Source of the DNA: Ctena decussata | Taxonomy: Eukaryota; Mollusca; Bivalvia; Lucinida; Lucinidae | Direction: 5' to 3' | NCBI GenBank assembly: GCA_963989385.1 | Contig: OZ022508.1 | Span: forward strand, 33,812,166-33,876,165 | Length of the DNA: 64,000 nucleotides | Part shown: positions 46,501-57,300 of the stretch, piece after piece | How the letters are laid out: the number at the start of each line of letters is the position of its first letter | How positions within the stretch are numbered: the stretch's first letter is position 1 | Notes under the pieces: model-generated | Told to the model about the DNA's origin: nothing | What the model saw: the letters and a program-made list of their open reading frames with translations, nothing else | Database searches by the model: none | Program-made: the position numbers and the translations under genes

Positions 46501-46819
46501 CCGCTTAGTCAGTTTATGCTCAGTAGACTATTTTATCCTTATCGAATGGACGATTCCATTCGCAAATTACGGGGCGTCTGGTTTAGTTAATTTTATTATT
46601 TTTATTTCTTTTAAGGAGAAATACCTGTTTGTCGTGCGCAAATAGTGTAGATCCTGATCAGACACCGCTGCTGATCTGGGTCGGCACTTTTTGTCAATGT
46701 CTTTTTAAGGCAAAATAAATAAAAAAAACCCTGCCAATGTATCTTTTATGGCAAAACGGGGCGTCTGATCTGTGTCGGAACTTACTGCCAATGTCACTAT
46801 TGTGCATAAATGAATTAAA
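46501..46819. mobile_element. TTAACCCATTTATGCC-type MITE, copy 2, diverged
   Basis: CAGTTTATGCTCAGTAGACT at the left and TGCATAAATGAATTAAAG at the right. ACGGGGCGTCTGGTTTAGTT and GCTGATCTGGGTCGGCACTT match the copy at 42545. The GGCGTCTGATCTG block is doubled inside. Confidence 0.6.
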
Positions 46820-47410
46820 GTGAACCCATGTCAAAAGTGAGTCACTACTAGTCTGTTAAAGTTTTCCCCTTTGTAAAACAAATCTTGGAATAATACAAAT
46901 CTTGGAATAATACTTGTACACACTACACAGCTGCACTTTAATCACGGTGGGGAATCACGGCGAATGACAGGGTTCACAGAATTTTCGTGCTTGTACATGT
47001 ATTAAGACAGAAAAGATCAGGTGGAAGAAGTGATCATATTTCGAATACCTGTCGATTTTCGTGTCATAAAGTACATAAACTTCTTCATTATTCGAGGCTG
47101 TCGCATATTAAAGATTTGTTACCACAATTTGCAGTAGTTTTCCACACACGTCGGAGCAAAGTTTGTTCGAGTTTGTTCGGACTTTGATAGAAAACCGCTG
47201 CATATCGCGAAAAAAAAAACACATTTAAATGTGCCTATCGTTTGAATAATGAAAAGGTATATGCACTTTATTGCAAAAAAAACTTCTGAGTGTTAATAAT
47301 CAACTTCTTTCCTGATTGTTCTCAGTGAATACCGGCACGAAATTCCGTGAACCCTTTCACCCATACCAAACGATTCTCTACTTTGAACATTTCTGAAAAT
47401 GAAAACCTTC
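46820..47410. other. spacer, nothing recognised
   Basis: ATCTTGGAATAATAC is doubled near 46882. No gene is supported. Confidence 0.35.
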
Positions 47411-47424
47411 GACTCAATGACATT

Positions 47425-47590
47425 CTCTCCCACTCGGATATACCGGGTTTGATTCCTGCTGGTGGGGCAAATCTTACCAAATGTCAATATTATTCGTCTG
47501 CTTACAGCCTTTCACTATCACCCTCTAATTATCCTCATGTGACTTAAATACTGTTGAATAGGACGTAAAATCGTAAGTCATCCATCCGTC
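47425..47590 (+). mobile_element. SINE family E, diverged copy
   Basis: Degenerate B box GGTTTGATTCCTGC, then CAGCCTTTCACTATCACCC, TACTGTTGAATAGGACGTAA and AAGTCATCCATC, in the same order as 58951-59150. Confidence 0.5.
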
Positions 47591-47849
47591 TCTCCCAGTT
47601 GGTACATTTATGTCTGACTTTTTCTATTACATTTCCTCAGTTATTCTTTATTAATATTTTTTTTTCTTTTAATGTAAATACAATGTACACACAGAACAGT
47701 TATTTTGTGTAAAAAGTTTCTGTTATTAAAGTCTGAAATCTCTGAAAATGTTCATTTCGTCAGGGTAAACTTTTTGTTTTGTACCTGCAGAAACAATAAT
47801 TATTGCACATCCCCGTTAATGCTATCTATTAATGTCAGTGATTGCAGTT

Positions 47850-48083
47850 TTAACCCATTCCATTCGGGATACCCCTTTAGGGGTATCTGGGATCTGGGCA
47901 AACAATTTGGATCCAGATCAGGCCCCACAAACGTGGGGCCTGATCTGAGATCCAAACTGTTTGCTGCCTAGACATCATTTCTACAAGAGTTAGTTAGACC
48001 GATATTGTCAAAATATTCTTGATTTTTGATGCAGACGACAATTTCAGCAGACGACAAAAAATACCAAGAATGCGATGGGTTAA
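47850..48083. mobile_element. TTAACCCATTC-type MITE with inner hairpin
   Basis: TTAACCCATTCCATTCGG at the left; AAGAATGCGATGGGTTAA at the right. Inner hairpin 47898-47964 pairs GCAAACAATTTGGATC..CAGATCAGGCCCCAC with its inverse. Confidence 0.7.
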
Positions 48084-48846
48084 GAGACAGAACCGAGCAG
48101 GCAGAAGGAGTTGAAATGACCTTGAATCAACATTCGTTCGTCATGACGCTGGATCAACGTTCTTGTAACGTTGTGCGGCCGCTGAGAAGTTCTAGTAGAC
48201 TTTTTGTTTTGATTAGGTTTGATTATGCTTTTTACACAATACGTCAATGGACGCAATAAAACTACTGGACTTTGAGACGAGCCTGCGTGATGACACTGAG
48301 GTTTCCTTCTCAACTCATTCCCAAAGTACATGTTATTATACCTCTAATCATCCCTGGTGATTTCTTTCCTCTCTGAGTGTTCTTAAAGCGCTAAACATGA
48401 AAATAGTTGAATTTGCAAACAGCGTAGATCCAGATGACGTTTACTAAAAGACGACTCATCTAGATCTCTGAATTATGAATATAATGCAGCTTGGACGAAA
48501 CGTTTTTTTTTTTTTTTTAATTTTGCGGACATAAATTTGTTGTCTGGGTTTTTAGCGCTTGAAGGGTTAAAAACTCACGCACCTGTAAATAACTTCCGTT
48601 CAGATCCTTCTGATATTGTATACTATTTGTAACTTGTACATACATGTAACTTGTATAAAATTGAAATAAAATATGTTTACATTAAGTGGCCAAACTGATT
48701 TTTTTGTTTGGCCACTTTAATTGGTGAATTCAACCAATTCTTCAACAAAACCTGAAATTTGTACTCAGAACTTAAAATACACCTGAGTCGATATGCAATA
48801 TATGTATCTATTTTAAGAAGCTTATTTATGTCATTTTCAGATGGGA
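48084..48846. other. spacer, nothing recognised
   Basis: A T-run at 48506-48519 and a short inverted pair around GGCCAAAC (48690-48715). No gene. Confidence 0.35.
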
Positions 48847-50013
48847 GAGACGTTCTCAGTTAAGCTGGGCCATTAGCTATTAATTTTGTCCTTCGTATTA
48901 TACCTTTCTTTAAATTACAAAATAACGGTCCTGTTTACTCTTGACAAGTTGCCCTCTGTCTAAAGAATTAGATAAAAGTACCAAGACATTCATGCGTTTT
49001 TTAAGACATTTTTAACACTGGTTCGAATAATGATACCCTGGTTTAAAAGGCGATGTTTTTAAATGTCGCAATATTGCCGTTGCATAGATATGAACGCCGC
49101 ACGGCTAAAAAGCTAAAAAAGTGCTTAAAATCGAGTTCCATTATTAAATTCAGGTGATTTCTGACATATTTCCCCTTTATCTAAAGGGTAGTTTTTGCTA
49201 CGAAATGAGACTGGGAACTAATGTCGCAAATTTTATGTAACCTACGTCACAGTGGTAAATTCATTATACATGTATGAACTAAAATGGCCCGGCGCCATAA
49301 AACTTACAAGATCAAACGAAGAAATGTTTGATATCAATTGTGCAAATTTGCTCCATTTTGTATATTTTACTTGACTTCAAAATACATTACCCCAGCATTT
49401 TTCAGTAAGAATGTAACTTACTTCACGGGCTTTTTTTTAAAACTGAACAAAGCAATCGCTCTGAAACGCATGTGCAAAATCCTGCCTAGTAACATCTACA
49501 AGATGGTGTGCTTAGATTTCATGCACTGAAACATTAAATGGTAAAAAAACGTTAAAAAGTGTGTATTGTAACCTACGTCACACGTAATCTACGTCACAAC
49601 GTCACTAAGACCATGTTTTGAAAGCGTTGACGTCATTTTATTAAGCAGCGCTTCATAGACAACCCCTTTCTTCCAAAAAAAGCAAAGAAAAACATTTTAA
49701 ATTGAAACCAGCCTAAATAATCAAATGTAAGTAGATTAGTAAATGTGCAATGCTACGCATGCCAAAGAAATCGTATGCGACATCGTCTTTCAACGTATCT
49801 AAATAACGTCATAAAATACGTCATTTTTAATTGTTAGGGTATGTCTCTAAACATGGTTGGTATTCCATAATCTAAAATGTTATCTGAAAATATTTTAAAG
49901 TTTTGAAGCTGATATAATGAGTATTATAGTCGTGATTTTTTCTTTAATTCTGGACTGGTTGTATATATGGCCATTTTTGTTCGCGAATGGCCCCGCTTAA
50001 CTGAGAACGTCTC
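48847..50013. mobile_element. TIR element, 1167 bp, GGGA flanks
   Basis: GAGACGTTCTCAGTTAAGCT then GGGCCATTAGC at the left; GCGAATGGCC then CCGCTTAACTGAGAACGTCT at the right. GGGA abuts both ends (48843-48846 and 50014-50017). ACCTACGTCAC words recur inside (49238, 49570, 49587). No transposase frame; superfamily undetermined. Confidence 0.75.
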
Positions 50014-50239
50014 GGGAATTGAATTGCGCTTTTACCAGAATGGTTGATTTTGAGGTAATTTTGATTATGAGTAATGGAGTTGGTGCATCGAATGATGGTT
50101 GGAACTGACTAGTATCAGGGGTCTAAATAAAGATGAATTTGGGGCTATTTATGACAAATTTTCTGTTCAAACTCAGTGAAACGTTTGTTGCGTGGAAAAG
50201 TGTCTTATAGGTACATGTACGAGGAAGATCGGACTGATT

Positions 50240-50467
50240 TGAGGTGAGACACGATAAAATCAACAAAGAAAGATGTGCGCCCATCGAACACTCAAATCAA
50301 CCTGGATTGTTTGTTGTCTGCATTGGAGCTAGCGTGGACCTTAGATACATGTTCCCTCTAAGCGACCATCGCATACTCTGATCAGACTGGTCGGATACCC
50401 AGGCTGATCTGAGTCCTTGCGTGGCGCATATGCCACTTTGTTGGTTTTGTCGTGTCGCGGCTCATTT
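50240..50467. mobile_element. palindromic MITE, TGAGCCGCGACACG family, copy 4, diverged
   Basis: The left arm is degraded (TTGAGGTGAGACACGATAAA); the right arm is good (TTGGTTTTGTCGTGTCGCGG then CTCA). Inner CCAGGCTGATCTGAGTC is kept. Confidence 0.8.
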
Positions 50468-50822
50468 GAATTTGAGTAGTCAACGTACACTCATAGCTAA
50501 GTCCGTTTCCGCTTGTCAATTGTTTAAATCCAGTTTCTTTAAGCAAAACCGTGCAAAAAAGACTCGTTCAGTTCGACGAACAAGAGCGTATATATTGGAA
50601 GATAAAGTAAAAAGATAGGCAATGATCAGGAATAAATCGAATCAAACCCCCTATATTGGACCCTTTTTTCAAAATTATATTTGATATATTTGTGCAACAC
50701 TTCAAACTTGTATCAATTCCAATTTGTCTTTGATGTCAAAATTTCAAACTAATTTCAATTTATTAGAAAATCGAGTGGATGTTAAACAAATAATTAAAAT
50801 CACACAAACTAAGATGCTGTTT

Positions 50823-51224
50823 TCATATATCCTTATCCTCATCAGAATAATACTGGTGATCACGTGACGGTTTTTGTACAAACTCCTCTTTCGTGTCATA
50901 TGGCGGCGGCTCATACTGGTCGAAAAACTCATTGCTGAAGTCAACAGGTCCGTCATAACCGTATGACCCACTCACCGGTACCCCATTTGGTACCATACCA
51001 TTTTGTTTAAGCGATCCATTTTGTGTTATATAATTTTCTTTCATGGTTCCGTAACTATTCAGTTTATCGTCTGCTTTAAGCGTGTCTTCCGGTTTCCAGT
51101 TCGTGTCGTCTGGTGGGTCCGCCCACGATTGTTTCTCACCGGAAGCAAAGAACGCATAAAAAGCGACGCCGGCGAAATGTACACAGCTAGCGATGATAAA
51201 TACATGCTCCCAGTTATCAGCCGT
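50823..51224 (-). CDS. VGLUT-like, terminal coding exon (134 codons incl. stop)
   Basis: The acceptor tttctgtttcag precedes ACG GCT GAT AAC TGG, giving [19 protein letters not shown] (last membrane helix), [19 protein letters not shown], then a long polar tail. The tail has repeated N-G pairs, YGTMKENY, a PPPY motif (about residue 113 of the exon) followed by DTKEEFVQ, and an acidic end [14 protein letters not shown] resembles the tail of vertebrate VGLUTs. PPPY fits the PPxY class that binds WW domains of Nedd4-type ligases, which suggests but does not show regulated turnover. The stop is at 50823-50825. Confidence 0.93.
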   Translation of the reverse strand, partial: TADNWEHVFIIASCVHFAGVAFYAFFASGEKQSWADPPDDTNWKPEDTLKADDKLNSYGTMKENYITQNGSLKQNGMVPNGVPVSGSYGYDGPVDFSNEFFDQYEPPPYDTKEEFVQKPSRDHQYYSDEDKDI

Positions 51225-51352
51225 CTGAAACAGAAACGTAAAACCGAACTGAACTACCAAACTTCCATTATGTTCGCCATTTGTATCGTTAGTGAGATCA
51301 ATGCATTAGTGCTAAAGATTTTGTGTAAAATCCCATAGTTTGGTATAAATCC

Positions 51353-51388
<36 letters not shown>

Positions 51389-54300
51389 AATACAGTTAAA
51401 ATCGTATAACATGCATTTAGTCAGTTTGTGTAACTCTAAAAATGTCCCAGCTGTTAAAAGTTAAAGCCAGAAAAATGCGATGCACTAGATTATATATTAA
51501 ATGAATTTAAAGGCTATGGAATTTTCATTTCCGAGACAAATGAACTGATAATGTGTATCATATTCGGCAGTAAAACGGGAAGGGGTACATGTAGCAAACA
51601 ATAAATCTGTAATTGCTATTATGGTGATGTAACGAATCGAAATTATGAGTGCCAAATTTAAATGAGAAGTAACGATATACTAACCCGTTGTTTTGTTAAT
51701 TTTTCTGTGACTATGGGGCACAACATGCCAGCAATCGTACCAAAACCATTTGAAAATCCCATCAATATACTTGCATAGCGGGGTGCGATGTCGAGATGAT
51801 TCACATTGAAACCTGAAAATTGACCAAGAAATGAGCCGCGATACGAGAAAACCAACAATGTGATTGTGCGCCCAGTGAAAACTCGGATAAGCCTGGCTAT
51901 TCGCCCAGTCTGAGCAGAGTCTTCGATTTGCGCTTAAATGGTAGCCAAGAGCCTCTAAGCTAGCTCCATGCGGACAGCGAAGACTCTGATCAGACTGGGC
52001 GGATGCCCAGGCTGATCTGAGTCTGCACTGGGCGCACAACCACATTGTTGGTTTTGTCGTGTCGCGGCTCAATTATATAGAAGCTCTGGAGGAGCTTCTG
52101 ATTTCACGACTTCATATTTCCAACGTCATTCTTATTCTAACTTAATGACTTTCCATTCCTATTTATCAGCGCTAGCGGTAACGAGTTCGATTCTCGGAGG
52201 CGGAAAAATTATATTTCAATCGTAAACTGGGCCCCATTGCACACAACCTTTCATTATTGCCCTCCCATCGTCCTGTTATGACTGAAATACTGTTGAAAAG
52301 GACTTAATTTCGCAAGTCATACATCCATCTTCAGTTTCAACGCGAATCAATGAAACCTTTAACTGCTTGGAGCTGAATATTGCGTACATTTTAGTAGCAC
52401 TATGCACGTGGTAATCAATTTACATCAGGACGTCAAGTGTAACATTTTGTATAAATATTTTCAAAAAATATTTAGAAGAATTGTTGCACTTAATGAAAGG
52501 TTTAGACTTAATGTCGCGTTCAAAATGTCCTTTAGACGAACTTGTTTTTCGACGATATGCCCTTTGGACGAATTGTCCTTCAGAAGGAGTGACTTTAGAT
52601 GAAACGTCGTGCGCCCCTTAACTTCAAAAAAAGTAATTTTGTGTCAGAAAACTAGAGTTTAATAAGTATTTTCGAACTAGTTTTGGGTTTAACCGATGGA
52701 GTTAATTCAAAACGGGTTCACCATGTTCACTCGCTGAAATTTTTATAAGTATTAGAAAAGAATGTAATTCTGGGCCCAGGTGTGTCTATTTCTTTTAATG
52801 TCGAATACAACATAGTACTATATATTTACAAAGACCAAACAAGATTGAGCCGGGCCGGGTAGCGCAATCGGTATGGCACCTGACTCGTAAGTCAGAGGTC
52901 CTGGGTTCGAATCCCGGTCTGGCCACATACTTTCGTTTCTCCTTCCGCTGATTCAAGAAGGGCAGTTGTCAGTTAATGGCACTTAGTACTGGTTAACCGC
53001 TTAGGAGGTCTAAGCCTGCCCAGGAATAGTGTGGTTAGGTTAACTGACCGTCCCGACATGACCTTAGTTGTCTACCGTGGACGTTAAGCATCAAATCAAC
53101 CAACCAACCAAACAAACAAGATTAAACAACAGAAAAAAAGTACAGACAAACAAGCGAAACAAGTTCACAGCAGAGATGAGTGAACCGTTTTTTCTGAGAA
53201 TCACTCACCATTTCATTATCGATGCAAAAACCAAGTGAGCCAGAGTCAAAGTTGACTGGCCATGACTTCATTATAAATTCGGTAAGCGGATATTCTCACT
53301 TGAGTATCACTCATCTTGAAAGTCATTGTCCTCTAAATAATAGACTGACCCATGTCAAAGATGGAAGATTCCATTTAAATTATTCAGGGCGTAAGGTTTA
53401 CTGTGTTGCTTTTATTGAACACCCACATAATAAATAATGGACTGCTCTATGATGGGAGAGTCACATTATTTCAAATGGGTGAAGTAAGTTACACTACCAG
53501 TAACACCCCTCTAAATAATGGACTGGCCCAAAGACTAAGATGGAAGGGTCCACTTTTAATGTTCAGGGGTCATAAATGATTTGCCTTTTGACAACCCTAT
53601 TTTGAATATTGGACTGGTCCAAAATCATTGACGGAAGAGTCAATGTAAGTTTTTTTAGGGGTGACAAGATTTATACAATCAGTAGTTTTTGTCAGAAACC
53701 CCTACTCTAAAATAATAGACTGGTCCAAAATAGATGGAAGAGTCGATTTGTTACATTTGGGGGAAAAGGCAAGGTACAGTTCCCAAACCCCTGTTTAACA
53801 TGATGGACTAGTTCGCACACAAAGTCATGTTAGGTCTATTACAAAACTGGATAGGTCAGTTATTTAGAGAGTAAAGGCGTTGAGCATTACTTTTGTATAA
53901 TGGGCAGATCTGAAGTGAACAATGGAAGAATCCATTCTAAACATTCAAAATGAAAGGATTTATGTGTTTGTATTCTTAAACTATGTCCAAATAAAGCTCA
54001 GCCAGATAATCCTTGTAATCACTCAAAGTGAGATCAGGGGCCGTATTCATAAAATGACTTAAGTCGTTGCTATGCTGTTACTAAGGCTAAATTTCTTTGA
54101 AGGAGATTCCCCACAACTATGAAATTTGCTCTGGAGGAACAGTCTTACAAAGACTGTTCCTCCAGACCAAATTGCATAGTTGTAGGGAATCTCCTTTATA
54201 GATATTTAGCCTTAGCAACAGCATAGCAACGACTTAAGTGGCTTTATGAATACGGCCCCTGATGACAATGAGATAACTATGTGACCTGGGGCACCGAGTA

Positions 54301-57300
54301 GGGAAAAGGTTTAAATCTTTTTGAAGCTAGTAGCCCTAAAAGATGGATTAATGAATTGTGATTTTAAGTCCCTTTCACCAGTATTTCAGTTATATCAGGA
54401 CGATGGGAAGGTAATAATGAAAGGTTGTGTGCAATGGAACACCTTTTACGATTGAATATATTTCTGCATCTGTGAATCGATTTCCGGACCCCTAGATCAG
54501 CAGGCCAGAGCTTAACTCACTGAGCTACCGGCGGGGGGAGGGGGGCGGGGGGAGGCCTTTGACAAACTGTCTAGACCTAGATCTAACTCTGCACAACGCA
54601 GCAGCATATCAGGTACTGCAGTGTTTGCATTTGATGCAGACATTTCTTAGAAACTTAGAAACAAGAGTACCGTGATGGTTCTGATGGCAGAAAGGATAAC
54701 TCGCGATTTTAAGTCCTTTTCAACAGTATTTCAGCCATATCAGGACGATGGACGGTTGGTTATGAAAGGCTGAGTGCAATGGATTCCAGTTCACGGTTGA
54801 AAATATTTCCACCTCCAGCGGGAATCCACGTCAGTACCACTAAATCAACAGTCTAGTATAGTCTAGTCTACCCCACAACCTTGCGAGGTCGTGGGAGCAC
54901 CATAGATGACTTTACCCCTTCCTATCTAATCCTGTCTGCAAATGTAAAGGTCATCCCTATCCACTTCTTAATATTGTAATTCAACCTAAGCATCTAACAT
55001 CTAGCTTTGAGGGGCCACTGTAGGTAGGGATAGGCCCAATTATTCCGGCCCTCTGGGTTTGGTTGTTTATATGACAGGCCATAGCCAAGTCAATCAGTGA
55101 CTTGTTAGGAGGAAAAAAGACATTCCCACCTCCACGAGTCTCCTAATCTTATAGTTCCAGTAGGGGATGGTTTGAACGCAACACCAAAGATGTCACAGCC
55201 AGGGATCTTTGTCAACGACCATGTGTTCATGACCAAGGTTAACCATATACTTGTTATTGAATTCGAGTGTGGTAAACATAAATAGCCTGGAGACAGATGG
55301 GCTTCATCAGTCCGAAATTTGCCTAAGAAACGGATCCTTTGCATTTCGTCTACATGACATTTCGTCTAACAGACAGTTCGTCTAAAGCACATTTAGTCTA
55401 ATACGACATTTCGTCCAAGTATCGTCTAAAATAGGAAACAGAGACAAAATAAGAAATAAGTTATTTGTTTTCGAAATTTACATACAGAGAAAAAAAATCA
55501 ATATTGACTTGTGTTTCTAGTCAGGGTAAAAAGAAAAAAAACACACTTATTTTGCTAAAAAGCTTGGGCAAAATAAAAGAAACAACACCCAACCTCGGCA
55601 TCAAGAACTTTGGTTTCTGCTTTCATCTAGTTTCCTCAAATTGATTAAACTTTTGACTGCATTTCCGTTATTCAGACAGTGAATGAGCTGAATATTTCAT
55701 ACATTGCACGTGGTAACCAAACTGTTTAACGATGTCAAGTGTGACATTTCGTCTACATATCTTCTGTTAAATGGTAAGACGAAATGTCGCATCCAATGGA
55801 AGTTTTAGACCAAATGTCGCATTGGACGATTTGTCTATTAGACGAAATGTCTTTTAGACAAAATGATCTTTCGACGAAATGTCTTTTAGACGACATGTTT
55901 TTTGACTAAATGTCCTGTTGGTGAAATTTCCGTTAGACGAGCTGACTTCAGACGAACTGTCGTGCACTCCAGTTGACCACGTATGCCATACAATCAACCA
56001 TTATAATATAGATCATAGATCCTATTATGATCATTGTTCATTCACACATGAATTAATGGCTTTTTTGGACAAATTCGCAGCGTACAAAGAAAAATCTTGC
56101 AATCCTAGCCCAACAACATCTTACTCGGAAAGATCACGATCATCCTGTTTAATAGCCACCATGGCTTACATTCAATAGTATGTTAGAAATAACGTTATGT
56201 ATACAAGTATGGAATCAAATTTGATTATCAAACTAGGGTAATGTAAACGTGATGTACAGTACCTTGATATTCTCTTTGAAAGGCAGGCTGAGTTCGTAAG
56301 AAGAGCCATATGCTAAAGAATTATACTGTGCAAGTCTAAAATCAAACTTAATTACTACCAAACAGTACCAAGGGTTCAGCAAACGTAATGTAATTCAGAT
56401 ATGTTCGTGAAAGGACAGACTGAATCGTCAGGGCCACTACTAAAGTGAAGGTTTGGCACAGGCACCTTGTAGCGAGTAATAACTGAACGCCACCCAGGCT
56501 GAGCTTTGATTCAGTCGTCGAGTTTGCATTTTTGGCAAATCGCCAGATAGTAAAACTAGTTGCTGTGGGGGTGGAGGTGAATTCCAAAGTAAATGCACCA
56601 TATTACATGTATTATACATCAGTTTTGAATAGTGAGACTTGATTAATTTGGTTATTTGATTGGGATGTTTTATGGCAACATTAATCATCTATTACCGCCG
56701 CCTGATTGAATAATGATTTAAATCAATGGCAGAATATCAAAAACACTACAAAGGGAATTGATGAAAATATTTGCATACTTTTATAGCCTCCTATAACACA
56801 AGATTTCGATCTCCACCACATAAGCGCTTTCATTTCTATTTTTTTCCGTATCAGCAGACGCTCTTATCTGGAAATGATTGCTTTGCTATGGAAACAAATA
56901 AGGCTCTCGAGGGACAAGGAGTCTGTTTTATCTCTCTTTCAATAGTTTATTAATGATATTTCATTGCGAGAAACGTTTTGGAATATTGCAATAAATACGA
57001 GAGCTAAGTCTCCAAAGAGTTTATTAATTCCTGCTTTCTGGTTCAAATGATCTGAGCCGCGTCACGAGAAAACCAACAATGTGGTTGTGCGCCCAGCGAA
57101 GTCTCAGATCAGCCTGGGCATCTGCTTAGTTTGACTGGACTCTTCGTTACGTGCTCAAAGGGTAGCTAAGGGTCTAAGCTACCTCCATGCGGACAGCGAA
57201 GGCTCTGATCAGACTGGGCGGATGCCCAGGCTGATCTGAGTCTGCGCTTGGCGCACAACCACATTGTTGGTTTTCTCGTGTCGCGGCTCATCTATTCTCT

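Noticed and set aside
52853..52925. Possible true tRNA-Thr gene
   Set aside because: The head has good A and B boxes, but it is followed by the SINE body and tail, is flanked by an 11 bp target duplication, and has an irregular anticodon loop; called as a SINE.
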